Of a stretch of 64,000 nt of DNA, positions 51,148 to 59,436 are shown in pieces. Under the pieces are notes generated by a model. It was not told the origin of the DNA. It did no database searches and was given only the letters and a program-made list of their open reading frames with translations. The number at the start of each line of letters is the position of its first letter. The stretch's first letter is position 1. A program made the translations under genes and the position numbers. The stretch comes from JANPPS01 sp965246835 (GTDB lineage Bacteria; Pseudomonadota; Alphaproteobacteria; Acetobacterales; Acetobacteraceae), in contig CBDFFQ010000001.1 in NCBI GenBank assembly GCA_965246835.1, forward strand, positions 2,728,001 through 2,792,000, in the 5' to 3' direction.

Positions 51148-53400
51148 ATGCTGGATGGAGTGGATCAGGCCGGTGGCGAGCGGGACGTGCTGGTGTGCTT
51201 CTCGCACCTGCGATGGGATTTCGTGTTCCAACGTCCGCAGCACCTGCTGACCCGCGCCGCCCGCCGCTACCGGGTGCTGTATTGGGAGGAGCCGTCCTGG
51301 GGCGCCGACATCCCGCATGTTACCCAGACCCCGACGCCAGAGGGCGTGCTGGTGCTGCGCCCCCACCTGCCGGACGGCAGCGATTACGAGAGCACGCTCC
51401 GCTCCCTGCTGGATCGCACGCTGGCCGAGCTTCGCGTGCATGACCCGATACTCTGGTTCTACACGCCCCCGGCGCTGGAGTTCGCAGACCATCTGATCGG
51501 CCGGCCCGTGGTCTATGACTGCATGGACGAGCTTTCGGCGTTCAGCGGCGCCGACCCCAACCTGCCGGAATGGGAACGCAAGCTCCTGTCCCGCAGCACG
51601 CTGGTGTTCACCGGGGGCGCCAGCCTGTTCGAGGCGAAGCAGCGTCTGCATCCGCACGTCCATCTGTTCCCGAGCGGCGTCGATGCCGGACATTTCATCC
51701 CGGCGCGCAGCCACCTGCCGGAGCCAACCGACCTCGCCGGCATCCCGCATCCCCGCCTGGGCTTCTACGGCGTGCTGGATGAGCGGCTGGACCAGGATCT
51801 GCTGGCGGAGGTCGCGGACCTGCGGCCGGCGATGCAGTTCGTGCTGGTAGGGCCCACCGCCAAGATCGACCCGGCCTGCCTGCCGCAGCGCCCCAACCTC
51901 CACTACCTCGGCCCCAAGCCCTATGCCGCGCTGCCGGCCTATCTCGCGCACTGGGATGTGGCGCTGATGCCGTTCGCGATGAACGACAGCACGCGGTTCA
52001 TCAGCCCGACCAAGACGCCGGAATACCTCGCCGCCGGCCGCCCCGTGGTGTCCACCCCGATCCTCGACGTCGTGCGGCATTACGGCGCGCTGCGGGGCGT
52101 GCAGATCGCGGCCGACGCCCCGGCCTTCGCCGCCGCCTGCGACCGGGCGCTGACGCTGAAGCCGGCGGAGTGGCTGCCGGAGGCCGATACCGCGATCGCC
52201 GCCATGGGCTGGGACGCGACCTGGTCCCGCATGTCCGCCCTGATCGCGGCCAAGCGGCCCGGCCCGGCGCCCATCATCATCCGGCGCGCCGATCATGACG
52301 TGCTGGTGGTGGGCGCCGGGTTCGCGGGCGCGGTGCTGGCGGAGCGGCTGGCCGCGTCCGGGCAGCGCGTGCTGGTGGTGGACCGGCGCCCGCATATCGG
52401 CGGTAACGCCTACGATGCGCTGGACGGGGCGGGCGTGCTGATCCACCCGTATGGCCCGCACATCTTCCACACCAACAGCGCGGCCGTGGTCGAGTACCTG
52501 TCCCGCTTCACGGCTTGGCGCCCCTACGAACATCACGTGCTGGCCTCCGTGCGCGGCCAGTTGCTGCCGATGCCGATCAACCGCACCACCGTGAACCGCT
52601 TCTTCGGCGTGGACCTGGCGCCGGACGAGGTGGCGGACTTCCTGGCCGCGCGGGCCGAACCGGTCGGAACCGTGCGGACCGCGGCGGACGTCGTGCTCTC
52701 GACCGTGGGGCGCGACATGTACGAGGCGTTCTTCCGCGGCTACACCCGCAAGCAATGGGGCCTCGATCCGTCCGAGCTCGACCGCTCCGTCACCGCCCGC
52801 GTGCCGACCCGCACGGATGACGATGCGCGCTATTTCCAGGACCGGTTCCAGCAGATGCCGCGGGACGGCTACACGGCGATGTTCCGCCGTATGCTGGCGC
52901 ACCCGAACATCACGGTGGCGACCAGCACCGACCATGCAGAGGTCACCGGCGCCTACGGCCACACCGTGTTCACCGGGCCGATCGACGAGTATTTCGGCCA
53001 TTGCTACGGCCGCCTGCCGTATCGCTCGCTCCGCTTCCGGCACGAGACGCTGGATGTGGCGCGGCATCAGGCCGTCGGTGTCGTGAACTACCCGGACCCG
53101 GCCGTGCCCTACACCCGCATCACCGAGTTCAAGCATCTCACGGGCCAATCGCATCCGCGCACTAGCCTGTGCTACGAATTCCCGGAAGCCGAGGGCGATC
53201 CCTACTACCCCGTGCCCCGGCCGGAGAATGCGGCGTTGTTCAAGCGATACCAGGCCCTGGCGGATGCGACACCGGACGTCACGTTCGTGGGCCGGCTCGC
53301 GACCTATCGCTATTACAACATGGACCAGGTGGTGGCGCAGGCCTTGTCTGCATATGAGCGGATGGGCGCCCGCCATTCGCTCCCGGTCGCGGCGGAATGA
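51148..53400 (+). CDS. fusion of glycosyltransferase and UDP-galactopyranose mutase (Glf)
   Basis: Protein of 750 residues. Residues about 10-380 are a GT-B-like glycosyltransferase: SHLRWDFVFQRPQHLLTRAA, YDCMDELSAFSGADPNL, and GPKPYAALPAYLAHWDVALM with PTKTPEYLAAGRPVVS. Residues about 384-745 are Glf: FAD-binding VVGAGFAGAVLAERLA, PHIGGNAYD, GVLIHPYGPHIFHTNS, YTRKQWGLDPSEL and TRITEFKHLTGQ. Together they would make UDP-galactofuranose and perhaps use it, or load another sugar. GXGXXG and the flavin and Arg residues look intact. The 3' end overlaps the DUF2141 gene by four bases. Confidence 0.92.
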   Translation: MLDGVDQAGGERDVLVCFSHLRWDFVFQRPQHLLTRAARRYRVLYWEEPSWGADIPHVTQTPTPEGVLVLRPHLPDGSDYESTLRSLLDRTLAELRVHDPILWFYTPPALEFADHLIGRPVVYDCMDELSAFSGADPNLPEWERKLLSRSTLVFTGGASLFEAKQRLHPHVHLFPSGVDAGHFIPARSHLPEPTDLAGIPHPRLGFYGVLDERLDQDLLAEVADLRPAMQFVLVGPTAKIDPACLPQRPNLHYLGPKPYAALPAYLAHWDVALMPFAMNDSTRFISPTKTPEYLAAGRPVVSTPILDVVRHYGALRGVQIAADAPAFAAACDRALTLKPAEWLPEADTAIAAMGWDATWSRMSALIAAKRPGPAPIIIRRADHDVLVVGAGFAGAVLAERLAASGQRVLVVDRRPHIGGNAYDALDGAGVLIHPYGPHIFHTNSAAVVEYLSRFTAWRPYEHHVLASVRGQLLPMPINRTTVNRFFGVDLAPDEVADFLAARAEPVGTVRTAADVVLSTVGRDMYEAFFRGYTRKQWGLDPSELDRSVTARVPTRTDDDARYFQDRFQQMPRDGYTAMFRRMLAHPNITVATSTDHAEVTGAYGHTVFTGPIDEYFGHCYGRLPYRSLRFRHETLDVARHQAVGVVNYPDPAVPYTRITEFKHLTGQSHPRTSLCYEFPEAEGDPYYPVPRPENAALFKRYQALADATPDVTFVGRLATYRYYNMDQVVAQALSAYERMGARHSLPVAAE

Positions 53401-53822
53401 CAGGCCGGGCGGCGTTGATGCTGACGATGCTTGCCGGGCCGGCGATGGGGGCGAATCTCACGGTGACGGTCACGGGCATCCGCAATGCCGAGGGGCTGGT
53501 CGAGCTCTGCCTATTTGCCAAACCGGCCGGCTTTCCGGATTGCAGCGGCGACCCCTCCGTCGCGCGCCGCCGGTTGCCGGCACAGCCCGGCACGCTCAGC
53601 ACGGTCTTTACCGGCCTCGTCCCCGGCACCTACGCCGTGACCGCCTTCCATGACGAAAAGCGGCTCGGCCGGGTCGAGACCAACATGCTGGGCATGCCCC
53701 GGTCCGGCGTGGGCGCCACGCGGGACCCCACGGCCCGATTCGGCCCGCCTCCGTTCACGGACGCGGCGTTCACGGTCACGGACCGGCCGGGCGCCGTGGG
53801 CCTCACGATCCGCTACCCGTGA
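53397..53822 (+). CDS. DUF2141 family secreted protein
   Basis: Protein of 141 residues with a signal peptide (AALMLTMLAGPAMG). The mature part has ANLTVTVTGIRNAEGLVELC, VFTGLVPGTYAVTAFHDEKR (transthyretin-like beta sandwich) and PRSGVGATRDPTARFGPPPF, the DUF2141 pattern. Overlap of ATGA with the Glf fusion means co-translation, although a direct link between the two is not evident. Converges with the VOC gene four bases further on. Confidence 0.9.
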   Translation: MTGRAALMLTMLAGPAMGANLTVTVTGIRNAEGLVELCLFAKPAGFPDCSGDPSVARRRLPAQPGTLSTVFTGLVPGTYAVTAFHDEKRLGRVETNMLGMPRSGVGATRDPTARFGPPPFTDAAFTVTDRPGAVGLTIRYP

Positions 53823-53826
53823 ATAG

Positions 53827-54216
53827 CTAGCTCCCGGCCGGCATCCGGAACACGGCGCAGAGCTTGTTCCCGTCGGGGTCCCGTAGATAGGCGAGATAGA
53901 GCGGCCCGATCGAGCCCTGGCGGATGCCCGGCGGATCCTCGATCGCGGTGGCGCCGTTCGCCACACCGGCGCGATGCCAGGCCTCCACCTGCTCTGCACT
54001 GCTGGCGGAGAACCCGATCGTGCCGCCATTGGCGCCGGTGGCCGGCCGACCGTCGAGCGGATGGCCGATCAGCAGCATGCCGCCGCCATGCACATAGACC
54101 AGCCGGTCCTTGAAGCCTTCCTGCCCGGGCTTGCCGCCCAGCGCACCGAGCAGCGCATCGTAGAGCGCCCGGGAGCGGGCGAGGTCGTTGCTGCCGATCA
54201 TGATGTGACTGAACAT
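53827..54216 (-). CDS. VOC (glyoxalase/dioxygenase) family protein
   Basis: Protein of 129 residues with the paired beta-alpha-beta-beta-beta motifs of the VOC fold. First half: FSHIMIGSNDLARSRALYDA; second half: NGGTIGFSASSAEQVEAWHR and LYLAYLRDPDGNKLCAVF, where the His and Glu/Gln metal ligands would be. The C-terminal YLRDPDGNKL is a common signature. Start ATG at 54214-54216. Activity unassigned. Confidence 0.9.
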   Translation of the reverse strand: MFSHIMIGSNDLARSRALYDALLGALGGKPGQEGFKDRLVYVHGGGMLLIGHPLDGRPATGANGGTIGFSASSAEQVEAWHRAGVANGATAIEDPPGIRQGSIGPLYLAYLRDPDGNKLCAVFRMPAGS

Positions 54217-54301
54217 GGATGTCTCCGGGCTGAGCCTCGTGGTAGCGCGGGGCGGAATGCCGGGACAAGCCCGTCCTGATGCCAAACGGGGGTGCCGACA
54301 G

Positions 54302-55216
54302 ATGACGAGCAGGTGGGCGGAGGCGGCGCCGAGCCAGGCCGTGTCAAGCCGGGGCAAGTCAAGCCGGGGCGGGTTGTGGCTGGGTGCGTTGGGCGTGCTG
54401 CTGTTCTCCATGTCGTTGCCGGCCACGCGCGTGGCCGTGGCGGCGTTCGATCCGGTGTTCGTGGCGGCCGGGCGGGGCGTGGGGGCCGGGCTGCTGGCGG
54501 CGCTCGTGCTGGGCGTGTCCCGGGCGCCGTGGCCCACGATGCGGGAATGGCGGTGGCTTGCGGTCGTGAGCGCCGGGGTCGTGCTGGGGTTTCCGATCCT
54601 GACCTCGATCGCGATGCGGCAGGCGGAAGCGATCCACGGCGCGGTCGTCACGGGCCTGCTGCCGGCCGCGACGGCCGTGGCGGCGGTGCTGTTGACGCGG
54701 GAGCGGCCGTCGATCCGGTTCTGGCTGGCGGCGCTGGCCGGGTTCGGATGTGTGGTGGCGTTCGCCGTGGTGCAGGGCGCCGGGCGGCTCGATGCGGCGG
54801 ACGGGTTGCTGCTGCTGGCGGTGGTGCTGTGCGCGGCCGGGTATGCGGCCGGCGCGGTGCTGACGCGGACGATGGGCGGGACGCGGGTGATCGGTTGGGC
54901 GCTGGTGCTGGCGCTGCCGGTCACGGTGCCGATGCTGGCGCTGCATTGGGATGGGCCGGGGGTAACGCGGGCGCCGGCCCGGGCTTGGGCGGCGTTTGCC
55001 TATGTGATGGTCGTGAGCCAGTACCTGGGTTTCTTCGCCTGGTATGCCGGGCTCGCACGGGGTGGGGTGGCGCGGGTGGCGCAGGTCATGTTGGCGCAGC
55101 CCGTGCTGTCGATGGTGTGGGCGGTGCTGCTGTTGGGGGAGGTCGTGACGGCGCCGGCCGTTGTCGCGGCGGGGCTGGTGCTGGTGTGCGTGGTGGTGAC
55201 GCAGCGGGCCCGGTGA
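54302..55216 (+). CDS. EamA/DMT-family transporter
   Basis: Membrane protein of 304 residues with ten hydrophobic segments arranged as two EamA repeats: LGALGVLLFSMSLPATRVAV to TRERPSIRFWLAALAGF, then GLLLLAVVLCAAGYAAGAVL to VVAAGLVLVCVVVTQ. The end of repeat 2 (VMLAQPVLSMVWAVLLLGE) is the family signature. Probably an exporter of metabolites or amino acids. Start chosen at ATG 54302; an upstream ATG at 54215 adds 29 residues with no hydrophobic content. Strong G/C bias gives many shadow frames. Confidence 0.9.
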   Translation: MTSRWAEAAPSQAVSSRGKSSRGGLWLGALGVLLFSMSLPATRVAVAAFDPVFVAAGRGVGAGLLAALVLGVSRAPWPTMREWRWLAVVSAGVVLGFPILTSIAMRQAEAIHGAVVTGLLPAATAVAAVLLTRERPSIRFWLAALAGFGCVVAFAVVQGAGRLDAADGLLLLAVVLCAAGYAAGAVLTRTMGGTRVIGWALVLALPVTVPMLALHWDGPGVTRAPARAWAAFAYVMVVSQYLGFFAWYAGLARGGVARVAQVMLAQPVLSMVWAVLLLGEVVTAPAVVAAGLVLVCVVVTQRAR

Positions 55217-55223
55217 CCTCGTT

Positions 55224-56810
55224 CTACTTGGTCCAGATCGTGAGGGTCACGGCTCGGCCTCGGGAGACGTTGAAGCCGTCTATGGTGGCGGTTTCGCGGG
55301 GCGTCAGGGCGATCGCCGTGGCTTTCGCGTGGGCGGCCGGGAGGTCGCGGTCGCCGATCAAAAGGGCGTCGATGGTGCCGTCAGCCAGGGCACTCACGCC
55401 CTCCGCCGCCAGCATCCAGCGCGTTCCCGTGCCGGCAAGGAACATGAGGCTCGGTTCCGCGAAGCCGACCGCGCCCAGCCGGGTGCCGGGCGGCAGGGCG
55501 GCGACCACGCGGGGGGCGAGCCAGATGGGCGTGAGGCGTGGCAGCTCCCACCCGATCACCGCCGCGTAGAACAACGGCGCCACCGCGACCGCCAGCGCCA
55601 TGCGCCACGGCGTCATCGCCCGGATCGCAGCGTATCCCACGATCCCGCCCGCCATCAGCGCGGGGATGAAGGGTGGCCCATGCACCACCATCGGCGCCGC
55701 CGCCGCAGCCCCCGCCACGCCCAGGGAGACCACGGCCGCAAGCCCCGCCGGCACCCAAGTCCGCACCGGCTCAATGCCCCGCACCAGCGCCGCCGCCGCC
55801 AGCAGGCACAGCGCCGGATAGAGCGGCAGCGTGTAGTGCGGCAGCTTGGTGGGCACGGCCTCGAACACCAGCCAGGCCGGCACGATCCAGGCGATCAGAA
55901 ACCGCACCGCCGGCTCCGACCGCTGCCGCCAGGCCAGGAGTGCCGCACCGGGCAGCGCGGCGGTGGCGGGAAAGAACAGCAGCGGCAGCAGCGCCAAATG
56001 CAGACCCGGCGGCCCGCCATGCGCGTCATCTCCAGACGACAGCTTACGCCCGAGGTCCCCGCCCACGGCGTCCACGAAGAATTTTCCCTCCGTCGCCACC
56101 CCGATCGCCACGAACCACGGCAGCACCACCGCCAACATCAACGGCACGCCCCATCCCGGCCGCAACGCGCGCAGCCACGTGCCCCGCCGCTCGATCGCCA
56201 GCAGCGTGACCACGGCGAGCCCCGCCACCATCGGCAGCACCGGCCCCTTCAGCAGCACGCACGCCCCCATCGCGAGCCAAAACACCGCCGCGCCGCCACG
56301 CCCGAGCCCGCCCATCCGCGCCCGCCCGAGCACCGCGAACGCCAGCGTCCCGGCCCCCAGCAGCGCCGCGTCCGTCTTGGCGATGTGCACCTCCACCACC
56401 AGCACCACCGTCGCCGCCAGCATCCCCGCCGCCAGCAACGCCACCCGGCGGTCGAACAATGCCCCCCCGGCGGCGAACAGCGCCATCACCGCGACCCAGC
56501 CGCCCAGCATTGAGGGCAGGCGATAGGGCCAGACCGGGTTTTCCGTGGCGATCCCCACCCATCGCGCCGCCGCTGCGAACGGCGCCTGCGCCCAATGGAT
56601 GCCGATCGGCTTGCGGTTGCGCGCCTCCGTCCCGTTCATGATGCGGACGTAGTCGCCGGTCTCCAGCATCTGCTTGGTGGCCTGCACGAACCGGCTTTCG
56701 TCCCGGTCCCCGGGGGGCAGGCTGAACAGCCCCGGCGTCCACAGCACGAGGCAGAGCAGTGTCAGCACCAGCCGGGGCCGCGCGCGCGCGAACGATTCGA
56801 ACCACGTCAT
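55224..56810 (-). CDS. ArnT-like glycosyltransferase family 39 membrane protein
   Basis: Integral membrane transferase of 528 residues with about 11-12 hydrophobic segments. The catalytic loop after the first segment reads PPGDRDESRFVQATKQMLET, giving the Asp-Glu pair that binds the lipid sugar, followed by RIMNGTEARNRKPIGIHWAQ. This matches PMT/ArnT enzymes that move a sugar from polyprenyl phosphate to lipid A or other acceptors. Start ATG at 56808-56810. It lies 35 bp from divergent rsmB. Confidence 0.92.
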   Translation of the reverse strand: MTWFESFARARPRLVLTLLCLVLWTPGLFSLPPGDRDESRFVQATKQMLETGDYVRIMNGTEARNRKPIGIHWAQAPFAAAARWVGIATENPVWPYRLPSMLGGWVAVMALFAAGGALFDRRVALLAAGMLAATVVLVVEVHIAKTDAALLGAGTLAFAVLGRARMGGLGRGGAAVFWLAMGACVLLKGPVLPMVAGLAVVTLLAIERRGTWLRALRPGWGVPLMLAVVLPWFVAIGVATEGKFFVDAVGGDLGRKLSSGDDAHGGPPGLHLALLPLLFFPATAALPGAALLAWRQRSEPAVRFLIAWIVPAWLVFEAVPTKLPHYTLPLYPALCLLAAAALVRGIEPVRTWVPAGLAAVVSLGVAGAAAAAPMVVHGPPFIPALMAGGIVGYAAIRAMTPWRMALAVAVAPLFYAAVIGWELPRLTPIWLAPRVVAALPPGTRLGAVGFAEPSLMFLAGTGTRWMLAAEGVSALADGTIDALLIGDRDLPAAHAKATAIALTPRETATIDGFNVSRGRAVTLTIWTK

Positions 56811-56845
56811 GCCGCGCGCCCTAGCATGGGGGCCCGATCCGCGCC

Positions 56846-58093
56846 ATGAACCCGCCCATGCCTGACCTGTCCGACCCGACCCGCTCCCTCGCCTGGGACC
56901 TGCTGCACGCCGTGCTGGACCGCCGCCGCTCCTTGGATGACGCGCTGGACGCGGCGCCGGGCGGTGAGACCAGGGACCGTGCGGCCGCGCATCGCCTGGC
57001 CGCCGCCGTGCTGCGCCGGCTCGGCACGCTCGATGCGGTGCTGGACCCTCTGCTGACCCGGGCGCCGCCGGATGCGGTGCGGCACATTCTGCGGATCGGG
57101 GCGGCGCAGCTCCTGCTGCTGGACACGCCGGCCCATGCGGCGGTCGGCACGGCGGTGGCGTTGGCGCGGTCCCGGCGGCTCGTGCCATTTGCCGGGCTGG
57201 TGAACGCGGTGTTGCGCAAGGTCGCAGCAGCCGGCCCGGCGGTGCTGGACGGGCTGGACGCCCCGCGCCTCGATACCCCGGCCTGGCTCTGGACCAGCTG
57301 GGGCGCCGACGCCCGGGCCATCGCCGTGGCCCATGCGCAGGAGGCGCCGCTCGACCTCACCCTACGGCCGGGCGCGGCGAATCCGGGGGGTGAGGCGCTG
57401 CCCAACGGCACCGTCCGTATGCCGGCGGGCACGCGGGTGACGGAGCTGCCGGGCTTCGCGGAGGGGGGTTTCTGGGTTCAGGACGCGGCCGCCACGCTCC
57501 CGGCCCGGTTGCTGGCGGCGCAACCGGGGGAGCGCGTGGCCGATCTGTGCGCCGCACCCGGCGGCAAGACGGCGCAGCTCGCGATGGCGGGCGCCCATGT
57601 GATCGCGGTGGAGCGCGATGCCGGGCGGCTCCGGCGCCTGCACGACAACCTGGCCCGGCTGCGCCTCACGGCCGAGATCGTGCAGGCGGACGCGTTGAGC
57701 TGGTCCCCGGCCGCGCCGCTCGATGCCGTGCTGCTGGATGCGCCGTGCAGCGCGACCGGAACGCTGCGCCGCCATCCCGACGCGCTGCGCCTTAAGCGCC
57801 CGCGGGACGTGGCCGAACTGGCGGCGCAGCAGGCGCGGCTGATCGCCCGGGCCGCCACGATGCTGCGACCCGGCGGACGCCTGATCTACGCCGTGTGCTC
57901 GCTGCAGCCTGAGGAAGGGCCGGGCCAACTGCGTGATCTCCCCGGTTTCGACCTGGCGCCGTTTACACCGCATGAACTCGCCTTCCTGCCCGAATGCCAT
58001 ACTCCGGCGGGGTGGCTGCGCACGCATCCGGGGCTGTGGACCGAGCGGGGCGGAATGGACGGCTTCTTCGCGGCACGATGGCTGCGGCGATAG
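56846..58093 (+). CDS. rsmB: 16S rRNA m5C methyltransferase RsmB-type
   Basis: RNA methyltransferase of 415 residues (NOL1/NOP2/Sun). N-terminal NusB-like domain (about 1-145) is characteristic of RsmB, with LDTPAHAAVGTAVALAR; SAM-binding VADLCAAPGGKTAQLAMAGA near 235; DAPCSATGTLRRHPD and YAVCSLQPEEGPGQL hold the two Cys used in catalysis and release. The start may also be ATG at 56858 (MPDLSDPT). It stands alone; it ends 60 bases before the nitrilase gene. Confidence 0.92.
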   Translation: MNPPMPDLSDPTRSLAWDLLHAVLDRRRSLDDALDAAPGGETRDRAAAHRLAAAVLRRLGTLDAVLDPLLTRAPPDAVRHILRIGAAQLLLLDTPAHAAVGTAVALARSRRLVPFAGLVNAVLRKVAAAGPAVLDGLDAPRLDTPAWLWTSWGADARAIAVAHAQEAPLDLTLRPGAANPGGEALPNGTVRMPAGTRVTELPGFAEGGFWVQDAAATLPARLLAAQPGERVADLCAAPGGKTAQLAMAGAHVIAVERDAGRLRRLHDNLARLRLTAEIVQADALSWSPAAPLDAVLLDAPCSATGTLRRHPDALRLKRPRDVAELAAQQARLIARAATMLRPGGRLIYAVCSLQPEEGPGQLRDLPGFDLAPFTPHELAFLPECHTPAGWLRTHPGLWTERGGMDGFFAARWLRR

Positions 58094-58152
58094 CCACATT
58101 TGGTTACAACTTAGGGCTGTATCGCTACGCAGCAGCCAACTACTGTTCCGTC

Positions 58153-58944
58153 ATGCTCAAGCTGGCCACGGTTCAGGGACATATCGAGGCCGGCGTGGCA
58201 GCCAATGGCGCGCATATCCGCCTGATGATGCAACATGCCGCCGCCGCCGGCGCGCAGATGATCCATTTCCCGGAGGCCGCGCTATCCGGCTACCCGGATT
58301 TGCAAGTTCCGGACTGGCATGGGGTGGATTGGGGTGCGATCGAGCGGGAGCGGGAGTCGATCGCCGCGCTCGCGGCCCGGCTGTCGCTCTGGGTCGTGCT
58401 GGGCTGCAACCACCGCCTCCCGCCGCCGCACCGGCCGCATAACAGCCTGTATGTCATCTCCGACCGCGGTGAGGTGGCCGGGCGCTACGACAAGCGGCTC
58501 TGCTCCAATGCGGAGGTGACGTGGTGGTATACGCCGGGCACCCGGCCGTTGGTATTCGACGTGGGAGGCATACGGTTCGGCACCGCGCTGTGTATCGAGG
58601 TCACGTTCCCCGAACTGTTCGCCGCCTATGAGCGGGATGGCGTGCAGTGCGTGTTGTTGTCCAGCTATGGCGGGGACCCGGCGCACCGCCTGCTGGCCCG
58701 GGCGCACGCCGCGGCCAACGGCTTCTGGGTCAGCCACGCCAATGTGGTGGCGTGCAGCGCCAGGGTGCCGTCCGGCATCATCGGACCGGATGGCGAGATG
58801 GTGGCGAGTTGCCGCCCGGGCCTGCCCGGCGTGGCGTTCCACGTCCTCGATCCCACGGCCCCGGCCTATAGCGGCCCGACGATGGTGCGGTCCTGGCGGG
58901 CGCGGGCGCGGTCGGGGGAGATCTATGCGGGGCTGGCGGTGTAG
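58153..58944 (+). CDS. carbon-nitrogen hydrolase (nitrilase superfamily)
   Basis: Protein of 263 residues with the nitrilase triad: Glu in HFPEAALSGYPD near 41, Lys in GRYDKRLCSNAE near 115, and Cys in FGTALCIEVTFPELFAAY near 145. Also ANGFWVSHANVVAC and SGIIGPDGEMVAS, typical C-terminal strands. It probably hydrolyses an amide; substrate unknown. The start at ATG 58153 gives MLKLATVQGHIE, the usual nitrilase beginning; the longer upstream frame is a shadow of rsmB. Confidence 0.92.
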   Translation: MLKLATVQGHIEAGVAANGAHIRLMMQHAAAAGAQMIHFPEAALSGYPDLQVPDWHGVDWGAIERERESIAALAARLSLWVVLGCNHRLPPPHRPHNSLYVISDRGEVAGRYDKRLCSNAEVTWWYTPGTRPLVFDVGGIRFGTALCIEVTFPELFAAYERDGVQCVLLSSYGGDPAHRLLARAHAAANGFWVSHANVVACSARVPSGIIGPDGEMVASCRPGLPGVAFHVLDPTAPAYSGPTMVRSWRARARSGEIYAGLAV

Positions 58945-58994
58945 CCGGAGCGCCGGGATTTAAGTAAGCTAGTGCCATGGGACGAGGGGAAGAC

Positions 58995-59246
58995 ATGGCT
59001 AGCCACACGATCGTCGTCCGTGCGATTTGGGACGACGAGTCCGAGGTGTTCGTCGCGACCAGCACCGACGTTCCAGGTCTTGTTGCCGAGGCAGCTAATT
59101 TACCGGAGCTGCAAGTCAAGCTCGAAACCCTGATCCCGGAACTCCTCTCGCTGAATGGAGACGCCGAGGAACATTTTGCGGAGGGCACTCCCGTCGTCTT
59201 GATGTCCGAGCAGGTATCACGGCTGCACTTCCCGGTGCATGGGTAG
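58995..59246 (+). CDS. DUF1902/HicB-like antitoxin
   Basis: Protein of 83 residues: TIVVRAIWDDESEVFVATST then DVPGLVAEAANLPELQVKLE and LIPELLSL, the DUF1902 (HicB-like partial RNase-H) fold found in front of HicA toxins. The start is ATG at 58995, preceded by GAGGGGAAGAC, rather than ATG 58977. It overlaps the HicA-like gene by eight bases, so it is probably the antitoxin of the pair. Confidence 0.87.
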   Translation: MASHTIVVRAIWDDESEVFVATSTDVPGLVAEAANLPELQVKLETLIPELLSLNGDAEEHFAEGTPVVLMSEQVSRLHFPVHG

Positions 59247-59436
59247 CTGGACTCCCGCCGTCAAAGAAGAATTGCGGAAGGCGGGCTGCACATTCTTTCG
59301 TCACGGTCGTGGCGACCACGAAATATGGGTCAGCCCGGTCAACAATCTCAAGTTTCCAGTCGATAGTAGGATCCTGTCGCGGCACACCGCCAACGCCATC
59401 ATGAAACAGGCCGGTTTGTCGCATCGGTTTCGCTAA
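59239..59436 (+). CDS. HicA-like toxin
   Basis: Protein of 65 residues. The double-stranded-RNA-binding-like HicA fold is seen: TPAVKEELRKAGCTFFRHGRG then DHEIWVSP with the catalytic His in GDHEIW, and SRHTANAIMKQAGL. HicA proteins cleave or bind mRNA to stop translation. Its 3' end overlaps the convergent selO gene by about 38 bases. The pair is a small type II toxin-antitoxin module. Confidence 0.88.
   Translation: MGSWTPAVKEELRKAGCTFFRHGRGDHEIWVSPVNNLKFPVDSRILSRHTANAIMKQAGLSHRFR

Noticed and set aside
49972..53376. A 1134-codon open frame on the minus strand.
   Set aside because: Its first two thirds are the antisense of the Glf fusion gene and lack any domain. Only 49972-51063 (topoisomerase IB) is real; long antisense frames are expected at this GC content.
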